A DNA stretch of 64,000 nucleotides from Acinetobacter courvalinii (GCF_014635545.1 NZ_BMDA01000001.1:264739-328738), one strand, 5' to 3'; positions 1-8,711 are shown, numbered from the stretch's first letter. Notes: a model not told the origin generated them from the letters alone. Translations and numbers: made by a program.

Positions 1-317
1 ATGGAAAGATGACCCAAGGCAATAATAATAGAACCATACCAGACAGCGCGCGCTTGACCTAACCAGTTATCTGCAATCCAGCCACCAAAAACGGTCATTA
101 AATACATCGAACCTGCAAACAATCCGACAATCGCGGCAGCAGTGGGTCGATCGAGGCCCAGACCACCTTGATTGACCATAGCAATCATATAAAGGATCAG
201 TAAAGGCCGGATGCCATAATAGGAAAATCTTTCCCAAAGCTCTGTGAAAAAAAGCGTTTGTAACGGTTTGGGATGGCCAAAAAAAGCCTTATCCGCTCGT
301 TCAAAGTCATATTTCAT
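1..317 (-). CDS. POT-family proton-dependent peptide transporter, N-terminal part (cut by window edge)
   Basis: The minus-strand frame opens at an ATG at 317 behind an AAGGA-type ribosome site and runs off the left edge, giving about 105 residues. The motif FFTELWERFSYYGIRPL near residues 23-39 is the signature of the proton-dependent oligopeptide transporter (POT/PTR2) family, followed by a first membrane segment and a second ending at GGWIADNWLG. Family members import di- and tripeptides across the inner membrane using the proton gradient. The gene is divergent from glnA across a 740-base gap. Which peptide-transporter subtype it is cannot be told from this fragment. Confidence 0.88.
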   Translation of the reverse strand, partial: MKYDFERADKAFFGHPKPLQTLFFTELWERFSYYGIRPLLILYMIAMVNQGGLGLDRPTAAAIVGLFAGSMYLMTVFGGWIADNWLGQARAVWYGSIIIALGHLS

Positions 318-811
318 TAATCAAATCCTTGAATGATTTTAAGTTTTTATAAACATAACTTTGGGTTTGTTTATTAATAATAAAAATTTATGTATACGAT
401 TTTTAGTTTTTTTAATCGTAAAAGCAAGTTTGGCCTGTATAAAAAAAGTGAATGAAAAAGAACATGAATAGTAAAATTTGTTGAGTATCCAAGAGGGGCC
501 GATCTAAGTCTAATAGCTCTGATCGGCTGGCCAGACAGTATTTAAATCGGGCATCTATTTAGAAAAATTCATAAAAATTAAATATATAGATGGGCTTTTT
601 AAATGAAGCATAATGCCTACTGATAAATAGGTTTGGAAACAGATTACAGTTGTGCAAATCAACCCCGAAAATTTATTGAGTAAGTCATTATCAAAGATAT
701 GATTACTTTCAGGTCATCCGATAAGAATCTCAGCATTCTATATAAGAAAGTATTATGATCATGAACAGCTGTTTGAAATTGATGCAGTGCGTTATATCAG
801 TGCAACAATTT

Positions 812-828
812 TGCACCAATTTGGGGCG
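812..828 (+). promoter_or_regulatory. NtrC-like enhancer site 1 of glnA
   Basis: TGCACCAATTTGGGGCG resembles the NtrC operator TGCACCA-N3-TGGTGCA: the left half-site is perfect and the right half keeps 5 of 7 bases. It lies about 185 bases before the predicted glnA transcription start, a normal enhancer distance for a sigma-54 activator. Confidence 0.7.
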
Positions 829-863
829 GTAATGAACTATTTAAATATGCCATAATTTGAAAA

Positions 864-880
864 TGTGTGAATATGGTGCA
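864..880 (+). promoter_or_regulatory. NtrC-like enhancer site 2 of glnA
   Basis: The right half-site TGGTGCA (874-880) is perfect and the left half is degenerate. Its centre is 52 bases, about five helical turns, from the centre of site 1, so the two sites would face the same side of the DNA. This is the usual arrangement for cooperative NtrC binding. Confidence 0.6.
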
Positions 881-976
881 TTTACATAAGCAAACAGTAT
901 AATGCGTTCAAGTCAAGGAACCTAAATCATGATTACTTATAAGTAATTCAATATTTTAGGTAGGATTTAAAATTGT

Positions 977-992
977 TGGTATGATAATTGCT
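977..992 (+). promoter_or_regulatory. Sigma-54 (-24/-12) promoter of glnA
   Basis: TGGTATGATAATTGCT matches the RpoN consensus TGGYRYR-N4-TTGCW at every defined position, with GG at 978-979 and GC at 990-991. Transcription should start near 1003, about 55 bases before the glnA start codon. Confidence 0.8.
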
Positions 993-1057
993 AATTATAC
1001 ATCAACACCTAACACGCACTTAACAAGTGCATAAAAATTTCATTGGAGCAAATGAGC

Positions 1058-2467
1058 ATGGCGAACAAGGTCCTTCAACTCATCAAAGAAAGTGGCGCAA
1101 AATGGGTCGATTTTCGCTTTACTGATACTAAGGGTAAAGAGCAGCACGTAACTTACCCAGCTGATACCATTGATGAAGATACTTTTGAAGACGGTAAAAT
1201 GTTTGATGGTTCTTCAATTGCTGGCTGGAAAGGCATTGAAGCTTCGGACATGATCTTACGTCCAGATGCTGAAACTGGTTTTATTGACCCGTTCTTTGCT
1301 GAACCGACTGTTGTTGTGACTTGTGACGTTATCGAGCCATCAACTGGTCAAGGTTACGAGCGTGACCCACGTTCAATTGCTCGTCGCGCTGAAGAATACT
1401 TAAAATCTACAGGTATCGGTGATACTGCATTCTTTGGCCCAGAACCAGAATTCTTCGTTTTTGACGAAGTGAAATGGGACATCGACATGTCTGGCGCGCG
1501 CCACACATTGATCGCTGAAGAAGCGGCTTGGTCGACTGGTAAAGATTATGAAGCAGGTAACTCTGGTCACCGTCCACGTGTGAAAGGTGGTTACTTCCCA
1601 GTTCCTCCTGTTGATTCTTCACAAGACATGCGTGCTGACATGTGTGCAAAAATCGAAGACATCATGGGCCCAGGTCGTGTAGAAGTACATCACCACGAAG
1701 TTGCATCTTGCCAGTTAGAAATTGGTGTAAGCTTCAACACTTTAGTTCGTAAAGCGGACGAAGTACAACAGTTCAAATATGCAGTTTGGAACGTTGCACA
1801 CCAATATGCAAAAACAGCAACCTTTATGCCTAAACCAATGGTAGGTGATAACGGTTCTGGTATGCACGTGCATATGTCAATCTCTAAAGATGGCAAGAAC
1901 CTGTTTGCTGGTGATGAATATGCTGGTTTATCAGAAATGGCATTATTCTTCATTGGTGGTGTAATCAAGCACGCTCGTGCATTGAATGCAATTACCAACC
2001 CTTCTACAAACTCGTATAAGCGTTTGGTTCCACATTTCGAAGCACCAATCATGCTTGCTTACTCAGCACGTAACCGTTCTGCTTCGATCCGTATTCCTTA
2101 CGTTTCTAGCCCGAAAGGCAAGCGTATTGAAGCACGTTTCCCAGATCCAATGATGAACCCGTACTTAGGTTTCGCGGCATTGTTAATGGCTGGTCTTGAC
2201 GGTATCCAAAACAAGATCCACCCAGGTGAAGCTGCTGATAAGAACTTATATGACCTTCCTCCTGAAGAAGAAGCAAAAATCCCAACCGTTGCTCACAGCT
2301 TGGATATGGCACTTGAAGCACTTCAAAATGACCATGAGTTCCTGTTGAAAGGTGGCGTGTTCACTAAAGAAATGCTTGATGCATATATCGAACTTAAAAC
2401 TGAAGAAGTTCGTCGTCTTAACACGACAACTCACCCAGTTGAATTTGATATGTACTACAGCCTGTAA
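1058..2467 (+). CDS. glnA: Glutamine synthetase, type I
   Basis: This enzyme makes glutamine from glutamate, ammonia and ATP and is the main route of ammonia assimilation. The 469-residue product has the full-length GSI fold: the motif [13 protein letters not shown] (metal and substrate ligands), the ATP-site stretch [17 protein letters not shown] and the NRSASIRIP motif. The adenylylation site NLYDLPPEE has its tyrosine at residue 398 including the initiator Met, equivalent to E. coli Tyr397, so control by GlnE is expected. The ATG at 1058 is chosen because GGAG at 1045-1048 sits 9 bases upstream; the ATG at 1052 is too close to it. A sigma-54 promoter and NtrC-like sites lie upstream and a strong terminator follows. 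Confidence 0.97.
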   Translation: MANKVLQLIKESGAKWVDFRFTDTKGKEQHVTYPADTIDEDTFEDGKMFDGSSIAGWKGIEASDMILRPDAETGFIDPFFAEPTVVVTCDVIEPSTGQGYERDPRSIARRAEEYLKSTGIGDTAFFGPEPEFFVFDEVKWDIDMSGARHTLIAEEAAWSTGKDYEAGNSGHRPRVKGGYFPVPPVDSSQDMRADMCAKIEDIMGPGRVEVHHHEVASCQLEIGVSFNTLVRKADEVQQFKYAVWNVAHQYAKTATFMPKPMVGDNGSGMHVHMSISKDGKNLFAGDEYAGLSEMALFFIGGVIKHARALNAITNPSTNSYKRLVPHFEAPIMLAYSARNRSASIRIPYVSSPKGKRIEARFPDPMMNPYLGFAALLMAGLDGIQNKIHPGEAADKNLYDLPPEEEAKIPTVAHSLDMALEALQNDHEFLLKGGVFTKEMLDAYIELKTEEVRRLNTTTHPVEFDMYYSL

Positions 2468-2484
2468 TACATCCCTGATTCAGA

Positions 2485-2509
2485 AAAGCTCGCTTCGGCG
2501 AGCTTTTTT
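2485..2509 (+). terminator. Rho-independent terminator of glnA
   Basis: An AAAGCTCGC arm pairs with GCGAGCTTT around a UUCG-like loop and runs into a T tract, 18 bases after the glnA stop codon. Confidence 0.9.
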
Positions 2510-2592
2510 ATGTTTTTGGTTCGATTGAAAGTCGTACTCTTTTTCGTAAGAAATTAATGTAAACTAATCGCGATGTTTTTAGTGAGCCAAGC

Positions 2593-3084
2593 ATGCGAAA
2601 TTTACGACCAAACAGAATAAAAGGAAAAGAGCTTCCTGCAGTATTAAAAAAATGGTTGTATGCATCGGGATCACTGACCCAACAATTGACCGATTTAGGG
2701 CAAGGTCAATTTCATGTTGAACGGATTAAAGAGCATTATCAGCGAATGACTTTGAATGATAGTCAGTGGATGAAAATGCCGCTCCAGCATGTGGCATGGG
2801 TGCGAGAAACCCATCTTTATGGCAGCGAAGAGCAGGCCTGGGTAAAAGCCAAAAGTATTTTCCCCATCTTAAGCCTGCAAAAAAAGGCCAGATTATTTCA
2901 GCATATTGGTAACAAACCGATTGGCTGGTTCCTGTTTCACAGAACCAGTCCAGCTTGTGAAAGACGCGTTATCTATCTTGACGAGGGGTGGACACGTCAG
3001 AGTTGTTATACTTGGCATGGTTGTAAATTTATCGTGCAGGAAACCTTTTTACCCGCATTTGAACAGTTTATTCAACAGCATTGA
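2593..3084 (+). CDS. ubiC: Chorismate--pyruvate lyase
   Basis: UbiC removes pyruvate from chorismate to give 4-hydroxybenzoate, the first committed step of ubiquinone synthesis. The 163-residue product has the usual length and the family pattern: WVRE at about residues 70-73 (the arginine binds product), a GNKPIGWFLF segment near 107-116, and an R-x-x-x-Y core. The start follows a weak ribosome site. The next gene, ubiA, starts 14 bases after the stop and uses the product, so the two form an operon in pathway order. Confidence 0.92.
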   Translation: MRNLRPNRIKGKELPAVLKKWLYASGSLTQQLTDLGQGQFHVERIKEHYQRMTLNDSQWMKMPLQHVAWVRETHLYGSEEQAWVKAKSIFPILSLQKKARLFQHIGNKPIGWFLFHRTSPACERRVIYLDEGWTRQSCYTWHGCKFIVQETFLPAFEQFIQQH

Positions 3085-3098
3085 CGCTAAGGATTATC

Positions 3099-3980
3099 AT
3101 GGAAACAGTGCAGCATACGACTTGGCGACAACGTTTAGAGGCTTATTACTACCTTTGTCGTTTTGATAAACCAATTGGCACAGAGCTGGTATTTTGGCCA
3201 ACCATGTGGGCATTATGGATTGCATCTAAAGGAATTCCTGACCTTAAAATCCTGCTTGTGATGATTTTAGGTGTCATTTTTATGCGTGCCGCTGGCTGTG
3301 CCATTAATGATTTTGCTGACCGTAAGGTAGATGCTCATGTGGAGCGAACCAAAACGCGTCCTTTAGCAACAGGAGTGATCCGTGCTAGAGAGGCTGTCTT
3401 TGTTTTTCTGGCTTTGGTGCTGGCAAGTGCTGCCTTGTTATTTTTTCTGCCGATTGAATCATTTTACTGGTCTTTTGGGGCTTTATTCTTGGCGTTTATC
3501 TATCCTTTTATGAAGCGCTATACCAATTTACCGCAAGTATTTTTAGGTGCAGCATTCTCGTGGTCAATTCCAATGGCGTATACGGCTGTTGGGCAAACGC
3601 CTGATTTAACTTGCTGGCTGCTTTATTTTGGTAATCTGGCCTGGACAGTGGCCTACGATACCCAATATGCGATTACCGATCGTGAATATGATCTAAAGAT
3701 TGGGGTGAAATCGACGGCCATTTTATTTGGTCGCTATGATATCCAGATGATCGGTCTGCTTCAGTTAATGAGTCTGATCTTGATTGGCAGTGCCTTATAT
3801 CTCGAAAATCTTTTGTTGCCTTTTGGCTTGATTGTCTTGGGTATTGTTGCCGTTGATTTTATTTATCAGGCGATGAAAACCAAAGATCGTGATCCACAAA
3901 TCTGTTTTTGGGCATTCCGTCACAATCGTTGGGTCGGGTTGATTATCTTTATTGGAATTTTTTTAGAATTAATAGCTTAA
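3099..3980 (+). CDS. ubiA: 4-hydroxybenzoate octaprenyltransferase
   Basis: UbiA attaches the polyprenyl tail to 4-hydroxybenzoate in the inner membrane. The product (293 residues) has about eight membrane segments and both aspartate-rich prenyl-diphosphate motifs: NDFADRKVD at 70-78 and YDTQYAITDREYD in the second half. The ATG at 3099 is chosen over the in-frame TTG at 3081 because TAAGGA (3088-3093) sits 5 bases upstream. It follows ubiC in a two-gene operon closed by a terminator at 3997-4026. Confidence 0.95.
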   Translation: METVQHTTWRQRLEAYYYLCRFDKPIGTELVFWPTMWALWIASKGIPDLKILLVMILGVIFMRAAGCAINDFADRKVDAHVERTKTRPLATGVIRAREAVFVFLALVLASAALLFFLPIESFYWSFGALFLAFIYPFMKRYTNLPQVFLGAAFSWSIPMAYTAVGQTPDLTCWLLYFGNLAWTVAYDTQYAITDREYDLKIGVKSTAILFGRYDIQMIGLLQLMSLILIGSALYLENLLLPFGLIVLGIVAVDFIYQAMKTKDRDPQICFWAFRHNRWVGLIIFIGIFLELIA

Positions 3981-3996
3981 TCTGACTGTATAGTTG

Positions 3997-4026
3997 AAAA
4001 GTGTCCTATGCAGGGCACTTTTTTTA
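3997..4026 (+). terminator. Terminator of ubiC-ubiA
   Basis: AAGTGTCC pairs with GGGCACTT around a 6-base loop and runs into seven T residues. Confidence 0.85.
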
Positions 4027-4090
4027 TGCCTTAATAAGCTGGCATGTAGTTTCATGCACAAAAATAACACCAACACTAAAAGGATATTTT

Positions 4091-5395
4091 ATGAAACGGT
4101 CGAAGATTGCATTGGCGATGACGTTCTCAATTTCTGCATTATTTTTAACCGCATGTAATGACGATAATGATAGTTATACGGGCGGGGATTCAAACAAAAC
4201 ATATTTATCGGAAACCACTTATTCCAAGGATAAAGTGGATAATGCCTCATCAATCAAAATCATGACTTATAACATGGACAATGTCCAAGGGCGGACTGCC
4301 AAAGCAACAGCATTGGTAATGTTTCCGAAAGTAGCTCAGCCTGCTGACGGTTATCGTGTGGTGGTGTGGGAGCATGGTACGGTTGGGGTAGGTGATAGCT
4401 GCGCCCCAAGTAACAATACCGTGAACCCTCGGTTTAAAATCCTCGCTGATACTTTATTGGCGGCAGGTTATGTCGTCATTGCACCAGATTATGAGGGTTT
4501 GGGGACTCCTGGAATTCATCCATATCTAAACTTGGGCAGTGAAGCTAAGTCTGCCATTGCAGCGGTAAAAGCAGCCAAAGATCATTATGGAACGAAACTT
4601 AACGGACAATGGATGTCTATTGGTCAGTCCCAAGGTGGCCATGCTTCATTAGGTACGGCTGAGTTTGCCAATAATGATGCCAACTATAAAGGCGCTGTCG
4701 CTGGGGCGCCTGCTTCTAGCCTTGGCTATATCATTTCTGTTGTGGCGCCACAGGCGATTGCAAATATTCTTAAGCAGGAACAAGCTGGTCTTGCACCAGT
4801 AGGCACAGCTGTTGAAGTATATGCGGAACTACTTGCTTACGCTGCATATACCACTGTGGGTATTACAGCTTATGAACCTAAATTTAATTATAGAGAAATT
4901 TTTCAGGATCGCTCTCGTGCAATTGCTGAGTTTGCTGAAGGTACTACAGGTGAAAATGGCATCTGTTTAGAAGATTTACATAATAAGTTTGCAGCGGATA
5001 TTCGTGACTTTATCAGTAAGGATACCACTAAGACCGTTTTAGATTATCCAGGCTTAGCAGGCAACTTCCAAGAAAATCCAACCGTGAAAAAATTTCTAGC
5101 AGATAACCAACCTGCGACCAAGAAAATTAATACACCTGTCATGATTATTCAAGGTAAGCTAGATATGGCTGTTCCTTATGACGTGACAAATGCTTTGCAA
5201 AATGGATTAAAAGCCTTAGGTACAAAAGTTGAATTCTTAGGGGTTGATGGAGCAAGTCATACACAGGCTATTGTATGCAAAAATGCTCAAGCATATGGAT
5301 TTATTCAAGCGAATATGTCGGCAGGTACGGGTATTGTACTGACGGATGCCCAGAAAGATGCCAGCCAAAGCCCTCACTGTACAGGTAAATTCTAA
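4091..5395 (+). CDS. Secretory lipase-like alpha/beta hydrolase lipoprotein
   Basis: The 434-residue product begins with a lipoprotein signal ending in the lipobox LTAC (Cys22), so it should be anchored in the envelope. The body is an alpha/beta hydrolase: GQSQGG places the nucleophile at Ser180, QGKLDMAVP carries a candidate acid, and GASHTQ carries a candidate histidine. The WEHGTVG and PDYEGLGTPG motifs resemble secretory lipases of the LIP type. Lipids or esters are the likely substrates, but specificity cannot be read from sequence. The ATG at 4091 follows AGGA by 6 bases. The gene stands alone between two terminators. Confidence 0.82.
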   Translation: MKRSKIALAMTFSISALFLTACNDDNDSYTGGDSNKTYLSETTYSKDKVDNASSIKIMTYNMDNVQGRTAKATALVMFPKVAQPADGYRVVVWEHGTVGVGDSCAPSNNTVNPRFKILADTLLAAGYVVIAPDYEGLGTPGIHPYLNLGSEAKSAIAAVKAAKDHYGTKLNGQWMSIGQSQGGHASLGTAEFANNDANYKGAVAGAPASSLGYIISVVAPQAIANILKQEQAGLAPVGTAVEVYAELLAYAAYTTVGITAYEPKFNYREIFQDRSRAIAEFAEGTTGENGICLEDLHNKFAADIRDFISKDTTKTVLDYPGLAGNFQENPTVKKFLADNQPATKKINTPVMIIQGKLDMAVPYDVTNALQNGLKALGTKVEFLGVDGASHTQAIVCKNAQAYGFIQANMSAGTGIVLTDAQKDASQSPHCTGKF

Positions 5396-5423
5396 GGTTT
5401 TCATTTAGCTAGAAATTTGCTTT

Positions 5424-5457
5424 AAAAAAAGAGTCTCTTTATCGAGGCTCTTTTTTG
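5424..5457 (+). terminator. Terminator of the lipase-like gene
   Basis: AAAGAGTCTC and GAGGCTCTTTT form a stem around a short loop and end in a T-run. Confidence 0.82.
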
Positions 5458-5506
5458 TTATATTGTTGCATTCTTAAAATTGATGTCGTTTGAGTTTAAA
5501 GCCGCT

Positions 5507-5713
5507 ATGAGCCAGCAACCTGTTGAAAAAAAATCAGTCCCTTGGTTATTGATGGGGTTAGGATTATTGATCCCTATTTTTATTGTAGGTATGGCTTTCC
5601 TGGCAGCAAAAAGTGATGCGCAGACCAAAAAGAAATATGATCAGCAACATGCAGAAATCGCCAAAAAGTTTGAACAGCAGAAAAGTGCTGAGCAAGCAGA
5701 AAAAGCTGAATAA
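5507..5713 (+). CDS. Small single-span membrane protein of unknown function
   Basis: The product is about 68 residues: a short N-terminal tail, one hydrophobic segment (WLLMGLGLLIPIFIVGMAFL) and a charged, Lys/Gln/Glu-rich C-terminal helix likely to be a coiled coil. The start is uncertain: an ATG at 5507 gives MSQQPVEKK, and an in-frame ATG at 5483 would add eight residues. Neither has a strong ribosome site. No function is recognised. The coding look of the frame and its clean fit between a terminator and the convergent neighbour support it being real. Confidence 0.6.
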   Translation: MSQQPVEKKSVPWLLMGLGLLIPIFIVGMAFLAAKSDAQTKKKYDQQHAEIAKKFEQQKSAEQAEKAE

Positions 5714-5732
5714 TTTCTTTCCAGATCTTTTG

Positions 5733-6173
5733 TTATCGAATATCCATCTGTAACTGTTTTACAGATGGAATCTGGGTATAACGTTGAACCTGATAACCAG
5801 CCTCTTGCAACATCTGATCACGTTTTTTATCTTCGGATTCCTTTCCTATATGGCTCGGGTCATCTAGTTCAATAATCGCCAGTACTTTCATGTCCTGATC
5901 TAAAACCACAAAGTCGGTGACCTTACGATTGAACTTACTGCGAATTTTATAATGATCGCTGGTAATCAAGGCACTAAAGGCCACTTGAGCAAGTACGTGA
6001 TGCTGTGGAAAGGCTTGTTGCAGACGAATAAACATCCGTGATTCGAAATTTGTAATGACAGGACGTGCGAAAAATTTCTGTTTGGGAAAGAAGGGGCGTA
6101 GGCAGCTATAAAGCAGCCAAGCTGTGCTGATCAAGCCAATAGTCAGGAAAAGGAGATGATTCGATTGAAACAT
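5733..6173 (-). CDS. DUF2726-type membrane-anchored protein
   Basis: The 146-residue product has an N-terminal membrane segment (LLFLTIGLISTAWLLYSCL) followed by a soluble domain with the DUF2726 pattern: FxARPVITNFESRMFIRL, then DFVVLD, then IIELDDPSHI and a DKKRDQML stretch. The alternation of acidic residues and a lysine resembles restriction-endonuclease-like folds, which is how this family is usually viewed; nuclease activity here is an inference. The ATG at 6173 is preferred over an in-frame TTG at 6191. It lies downstream of tRNA-Asn on the same strand, separated by a terminator. Confidence 0.72.
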   Translation of the reverse strand: MFQSNHLLFLTIGLISTAWLLYSCLRPFFPKQKFFARPVITNFESRMFIRLQQAFPQHHVLAQVAFSALITSDHYKIRSKFNRKVTDFVVLDQDMKVLAIIELDDPSHIGKESEDKKRDQMLQEAGYQVQRYTQIPSVKQLQMDIR

Positions 6174-6193
6174 AGATTTAATAGCGTACAAAG

Positions 6194-6224
6194 AAAAAAC
6201 CCACTCGATAAGAGTGGGTTTTTT
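6194..6224 (-). terminator. Terminator of tRNA-Asn copy 1
   Basis: AAAAAACCCACTC and GAGTGGGTTTTTT form a perfect stem with a 5-base loop directly downstream of the minus-strand tRNA. Confidence 0.85.
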
Positions 6225-6231
6225 AGAATCT

Positions 6232-6307
6232 TGGCTCTCCCACCTGGGCTCGAACCAGGGACCTGCGGATTAACAGTCCGTCGCTCTACCGACTGAGCTA
6301 TGGGAGA
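6232..6307 (-). tRNA. tRNA-Asn (GTT), copy 1
   Basis: The 76-base minus-strand gene folds as a complete cloverleaf: 7-bp acceptor TCTCCCA/TGGGAGA, discriminator G and an encoded CCA end. The D arm has AGCTCAGTCGGTAGAGC, the anticodon loop CTGTTAA gives anticodon GTT, and the T loop is GGTTCGAGCC. It is identical to the copy at 6881-6956. Confidence 0.97.
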
Positions 6308-6392
6308 ATCTGGAACGAATTCTAGGGCTTAAATGCAGGTCCGTCAAGTAAAATGAGTATGAATAATAATCGCTTAACAAAAATATTGTGGA

Positions 6393-6701
6393 TTAGCGGG
6401 CAACCTGATTACATTGTGCCAGTTCAGGAGAGCGTGCATCCCAGCTGGCACCTGCCGAGTTTTTATAATAACTAATCTTGCCAATACGCAGTACAAGGCT
6501 TTGACAAGAATCTACCGATAAAGCATTGCCCCAAGGACCAGACATGCTACATACCTTTCCATTACACTTCCAGACCACATTGGGACCATTCTCAATCGAA
6601 ACGGTCACGGTACCTTTATAGCTGGAACCAGCATACCAGGTGGTTTGAGCTGCCATCGCTGGGCTACAGAAAAATATTGCACACAACAGGATTTTTTTCA
6701 T
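6393..6701 (-). CDS. Small exported protein of unknown function
   Basis: The 102-residue product has a clear Sec signal peptide (MKKILLCAIFFCSPAMAA) with cleavage after AMAA. The mature part of about 84 residues has four cysteines (WKCNGKVCSM, DSCQSL, LAQCNQ), suggesting two periplasmic disulfides, and is rich in aromatic and Gly/Ser residues. An AGGGATAG ribosome site precedes the ATG. It sits between the two tRNA-Asn genes. No family is recognised. Confidence 0.7.
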   Translation of the reverse strand: MKKILLCAIFFCSPAMAAQTTWYAGSSYKGTVTVSIENGPNVVWKCNGKVCSMSGPWGNALSVDSCQSLVLRIGKISYYKNSAGASWDARSPELAQCNQVAR

Positions 6702-6844
6702 TATTTGCTATCCCTAATATAATAATGAAATTTTATTTTAGATGATAAAAAGAGCTGCGGCTTAAATTTGTACGATATTCAACATGAAATGAACAGATTC
6801 ACCGTAATTCAAATGAAGCATTATTTTTTATAGACTTAAAAATA

Positions 6845-6873
6845 AAAAGCCCAGATCAATGATCTGGGCTTTT
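6845..6873 (-). terminator. Terminator of tRNA-Asn copy 2
   Basis: AAAAGCCCAGATC and GATCTGGGCTTTT form a perfect hairpin immediately downstream of the minus-strand tRNA. Confidence 0.85.
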
Positions 6874-6880
6874 AGAATCT

Positions 6881-6956
6881 TGGCTCTCCCACCTGGGCTC
6901 GAACCAGGGACCTGCGGATTAACAGTCCGTCGCTCTACCGACTGAGCTATGGGAGA
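6881..6956 (-). tRNA. tRNA-Asn (GTT), copy 2
   Basis: Same 76-base cloverleaf as copy 1, with anticodon GTT and encoded CCA. The two copies match base for base through the gene and for a few bases on each side, consistent with local duplication or gene conversion. Each has its own, different terminator. Confidence 0.97.
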
Positions 6957-7192
6957 ATCTGAGTGCCATTATAGGCAGCTTTTAAAATCGGTCAAGATAA
7001 AAATGTCATGTTTCCTTCATTTTTGTGTTGTATGCTTTTTATTTGCACAATTACGCGAAAGTAGGAAAAATAACTTGAACTTTGATCAGGCTGTTGCTAG
7101 ATTCGAATTAGAAAGAACGTTTAGATATTCATCTAAACAGTGTGGATTTAACCCTACTTGCCAGCACTAAAATGGCTAAACCGGAGGTCGAA

Positions 7193-7624
7193 ATGACTAT
7201 TCTTAATATTCAATCTATTTTTTCAAACTTTTCTTTTTATCAAGACCATTATCTTCAAATCATTCAGGATCCGGCGCAATATTATACGCCAGTCGAACAT
7301 GCATTCTTAAATACCTTTCCTTTTAAGCAACAAGCCTTGTATTTGGGTGATTTATTGCAATTATGGTTTGGCAATAAATGGAAAATTCAGAATGTTAATA
7401 ACCTGCTAGCCCAAAAAAATACCTCCACACTTGATCAGAATTCCCCCCTGTATTTATTTCAATTGGGTGGCGAACTCTTTTTAGGCGCAAATACTGCATT
7501 GGCATGGTCGGTCGCAGAACAGAAGGTGGTTAGCGTACAAGTGAAAAGTATCTGGCAATATGCGGTGTTCAGCCATTTGTGCATTCGACCAAAGCTGTTT
7601 AAACAAAATAAAGCCATTGCATAG
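7193..7624 (+). CDS. Protein of unknown function, 143 residues
   Basis: The start ATG at 7193 follows GGAGG at 7183-7187, a strong ribosome site; an in-frame ATG at 7172 lies before that site and is less likely. The product has no signal peptide or obvious membrane span and is rich in Phe, Tyr, Gln and Leu. The second half carries LGGELFLGANTALAWSVAEQKVVSVQV. No family is recognised; the codon look and the ribosome site support a real gene. Confidence 0.65.
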   Translation: MTILNIQSIFSNFSFYQDHYLQIIQDPAQYYTPVEHAFLNTFPFKQQALYLGDLLQLWFGNKWKIQNVNNLLAQKNTSTLDQNSPLYLFQLGGELFLGANTALAWSVAEQKVVSVQVKSIWQYAVFSHLCIRPKLFKQNKAIA

Positions 7625-7661
7625 GGCTATGATGAAATAGCCCATTGGCTTTCATTTCGGT

Positions 7662-8099
7662 TTATGGGCGAATAATCATGCAGGTTGCAGTCGCATGTGC
7701 ATAGAGTTTGCCATCGGCATCAACAATTTTACCTTCGGAAATACCTAAATTTTTACTGATATTAATTATATTTCCAGTGGCAATGAGCTTCTGATTTCTT
7801 GGAACAGGGCGGCACATTTTAATATTAAGATCAATGGTGCCGTAACCCACACCAGCTTCTAAAAGGGTATGCACAGCACAACCTGTTACCGAGTCCAGTA
7901 CCGTTGCAGCAAAACCTCCATGCACACCTCCGAGAGGATTCAGGTGTCGTTCATCGGCCTCTACTTCAAATTTGATATAACCTTCCGCAACTTCAATGGG
8001 TTGCATGGGAATGGTTTGGCTAATACTGGCGGGTGGAATTTTCCCTTCACACATGGCGGTTAAAAACTCAAGTCCATTCATTTGTTTTGGATGTTTCAT
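7662..8099 (-). CDS. PaaI-type hotdog-fold thioesterase
   Basis: The 145-residue product fits the small cytoplasmic acyl-CoA thioesterases. The motif HLNPLGGVHGGFAATVLDS (about residues 52-70) contains the N/G-x-x-HGG-x-x-x-x-x-x-D pattern in which the aspartate acts in thioester hydrolysis. The following strands (YGTIDLNIKMCRPVP, LIATGNII) match the hotdog sheet. The substrate is unknown; the family includes phenylacetyl-CoA and aromatic acyl-CoA thioesterases. It is a single gene with no operon partner. Confidence 0.85.
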   Translation of the reverse strand: MKHPKQMNGLEFLTAMCEGKIPPASISQTIPMQPIEVAEGYIKFEVEADERHLNPLGGVHGGFAATVLDSVTGCAVHTLLEAGVGYGTIDLNIKMCRPVPRNQKLIATGNIINISKNLGISEGKIVDADGKLYAHATATCMIIRP

Positions 8100-8283
8100 C
8101 TTATATTTCCTTTTGTAGTTCCAAAATAGAACTTGTTGATAACATAGCCTTGAGAGATCAGGCTGTCAATATCGCGCATCTATTCGCTGAGTATTTTGTA
8201 AATTCTAAGTTACTCGCGAAATGCTTTGTTTTATGATGTTTATAAATGTCTTATAACAATTTTGAATAAAAGGTAAATTTATA

Positions 8284-8711
8284 ATGAACGGACAATGTGT
8301 ATGTGGCGAAACCACTTTTGAAGTTGAATTAAGTAATCATGATGTGCATGCCCTTGCGACGTATACGTCTCATGTTCCATTTGTCGTAGACAGACCAGTG
8401 GCGTGATTATGACGCTTGATGTCGAACAGGGCAGTCTAAAATTTTTGAAGCAGGATCGTTTAGCAATTTACAACTCATCGAAATGGGGAGAGCGTGGTTT
8501 TTGTAATGCGTGTGAAACAAATTTGTTTTGGCGCACTAAAGATCAAAATTATTGCAATATCAATGTATTTTCTTTGAATGAACCACCACAAGATCTGAAT
8601 TTGGATCTGGAAATTTATATTGATTGTAAACCGGATTTTTATACGTTTCAGAATCAGACCAAGAAGATGACAGAGGCAGAGGTCATTGCACTCTTTAATT
8701 CGGATAAATAA
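8284..8711 (+). pseudogene. GFA-family (CENP-V/GFA zinc-binding) protein, frameshifted
   Basis: The first frame starts at 8284 (MNGQCVCGETTFEVEL) and stops at 8404-8406. The second frame continues the same family: CSICRRQTSGVIM, then GSLKFLKQDRLAIYNSS, GFCNACETNLFW and NVFSLNEPP up to 8711. Intact members have a CHCxxCRR zinc site exactly where the frame is lost. Here about 14 extra bases, including the 12-bp palindrome GACGTATACGTC at 8358-8369, sit between VHA and CSICRR and shift the frame by +2. The usual CGT of the FCxxCGT motif is also CET. The gene is probably dead, or the insertion is a sequence error. Confidence 0.82.

Larger units (their letters stand above)
318..1057. other. Gene-free stretch between the peptide transporter and glnA
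   Basis: This 740-base AT-rich spacer separates two divergent genes. Its right third holds two NtrC-like sites and a sigma-54 promoter for glnA, listed separately. An imperfect inverted repeat with GCCGATC arms lies at 498-527 with a 16-base loop and no T-run. I see no convincing gene, although a roughly 50-codon open frame without a start ends at 855. Confidence 0.6.

Noticed and set aside
498-527. Inverted repeat GCCGATC/GATCGGC as a terminator
   Set aside because: The loop is 16 bases and no T-run follows on either strand.
700-855. Open frame of about 50 codons ending TAA at 853-855
   Set aside because: It has no start codon or ribosome site and runs through the NtrC site; it reads like protein but cannot be supported.
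6949-7170. 73-codon plus-strand frame across the tRNA end
   Set aside because: It overlaps tRNA-Asn, has no ribosome site and does not look like a protein.
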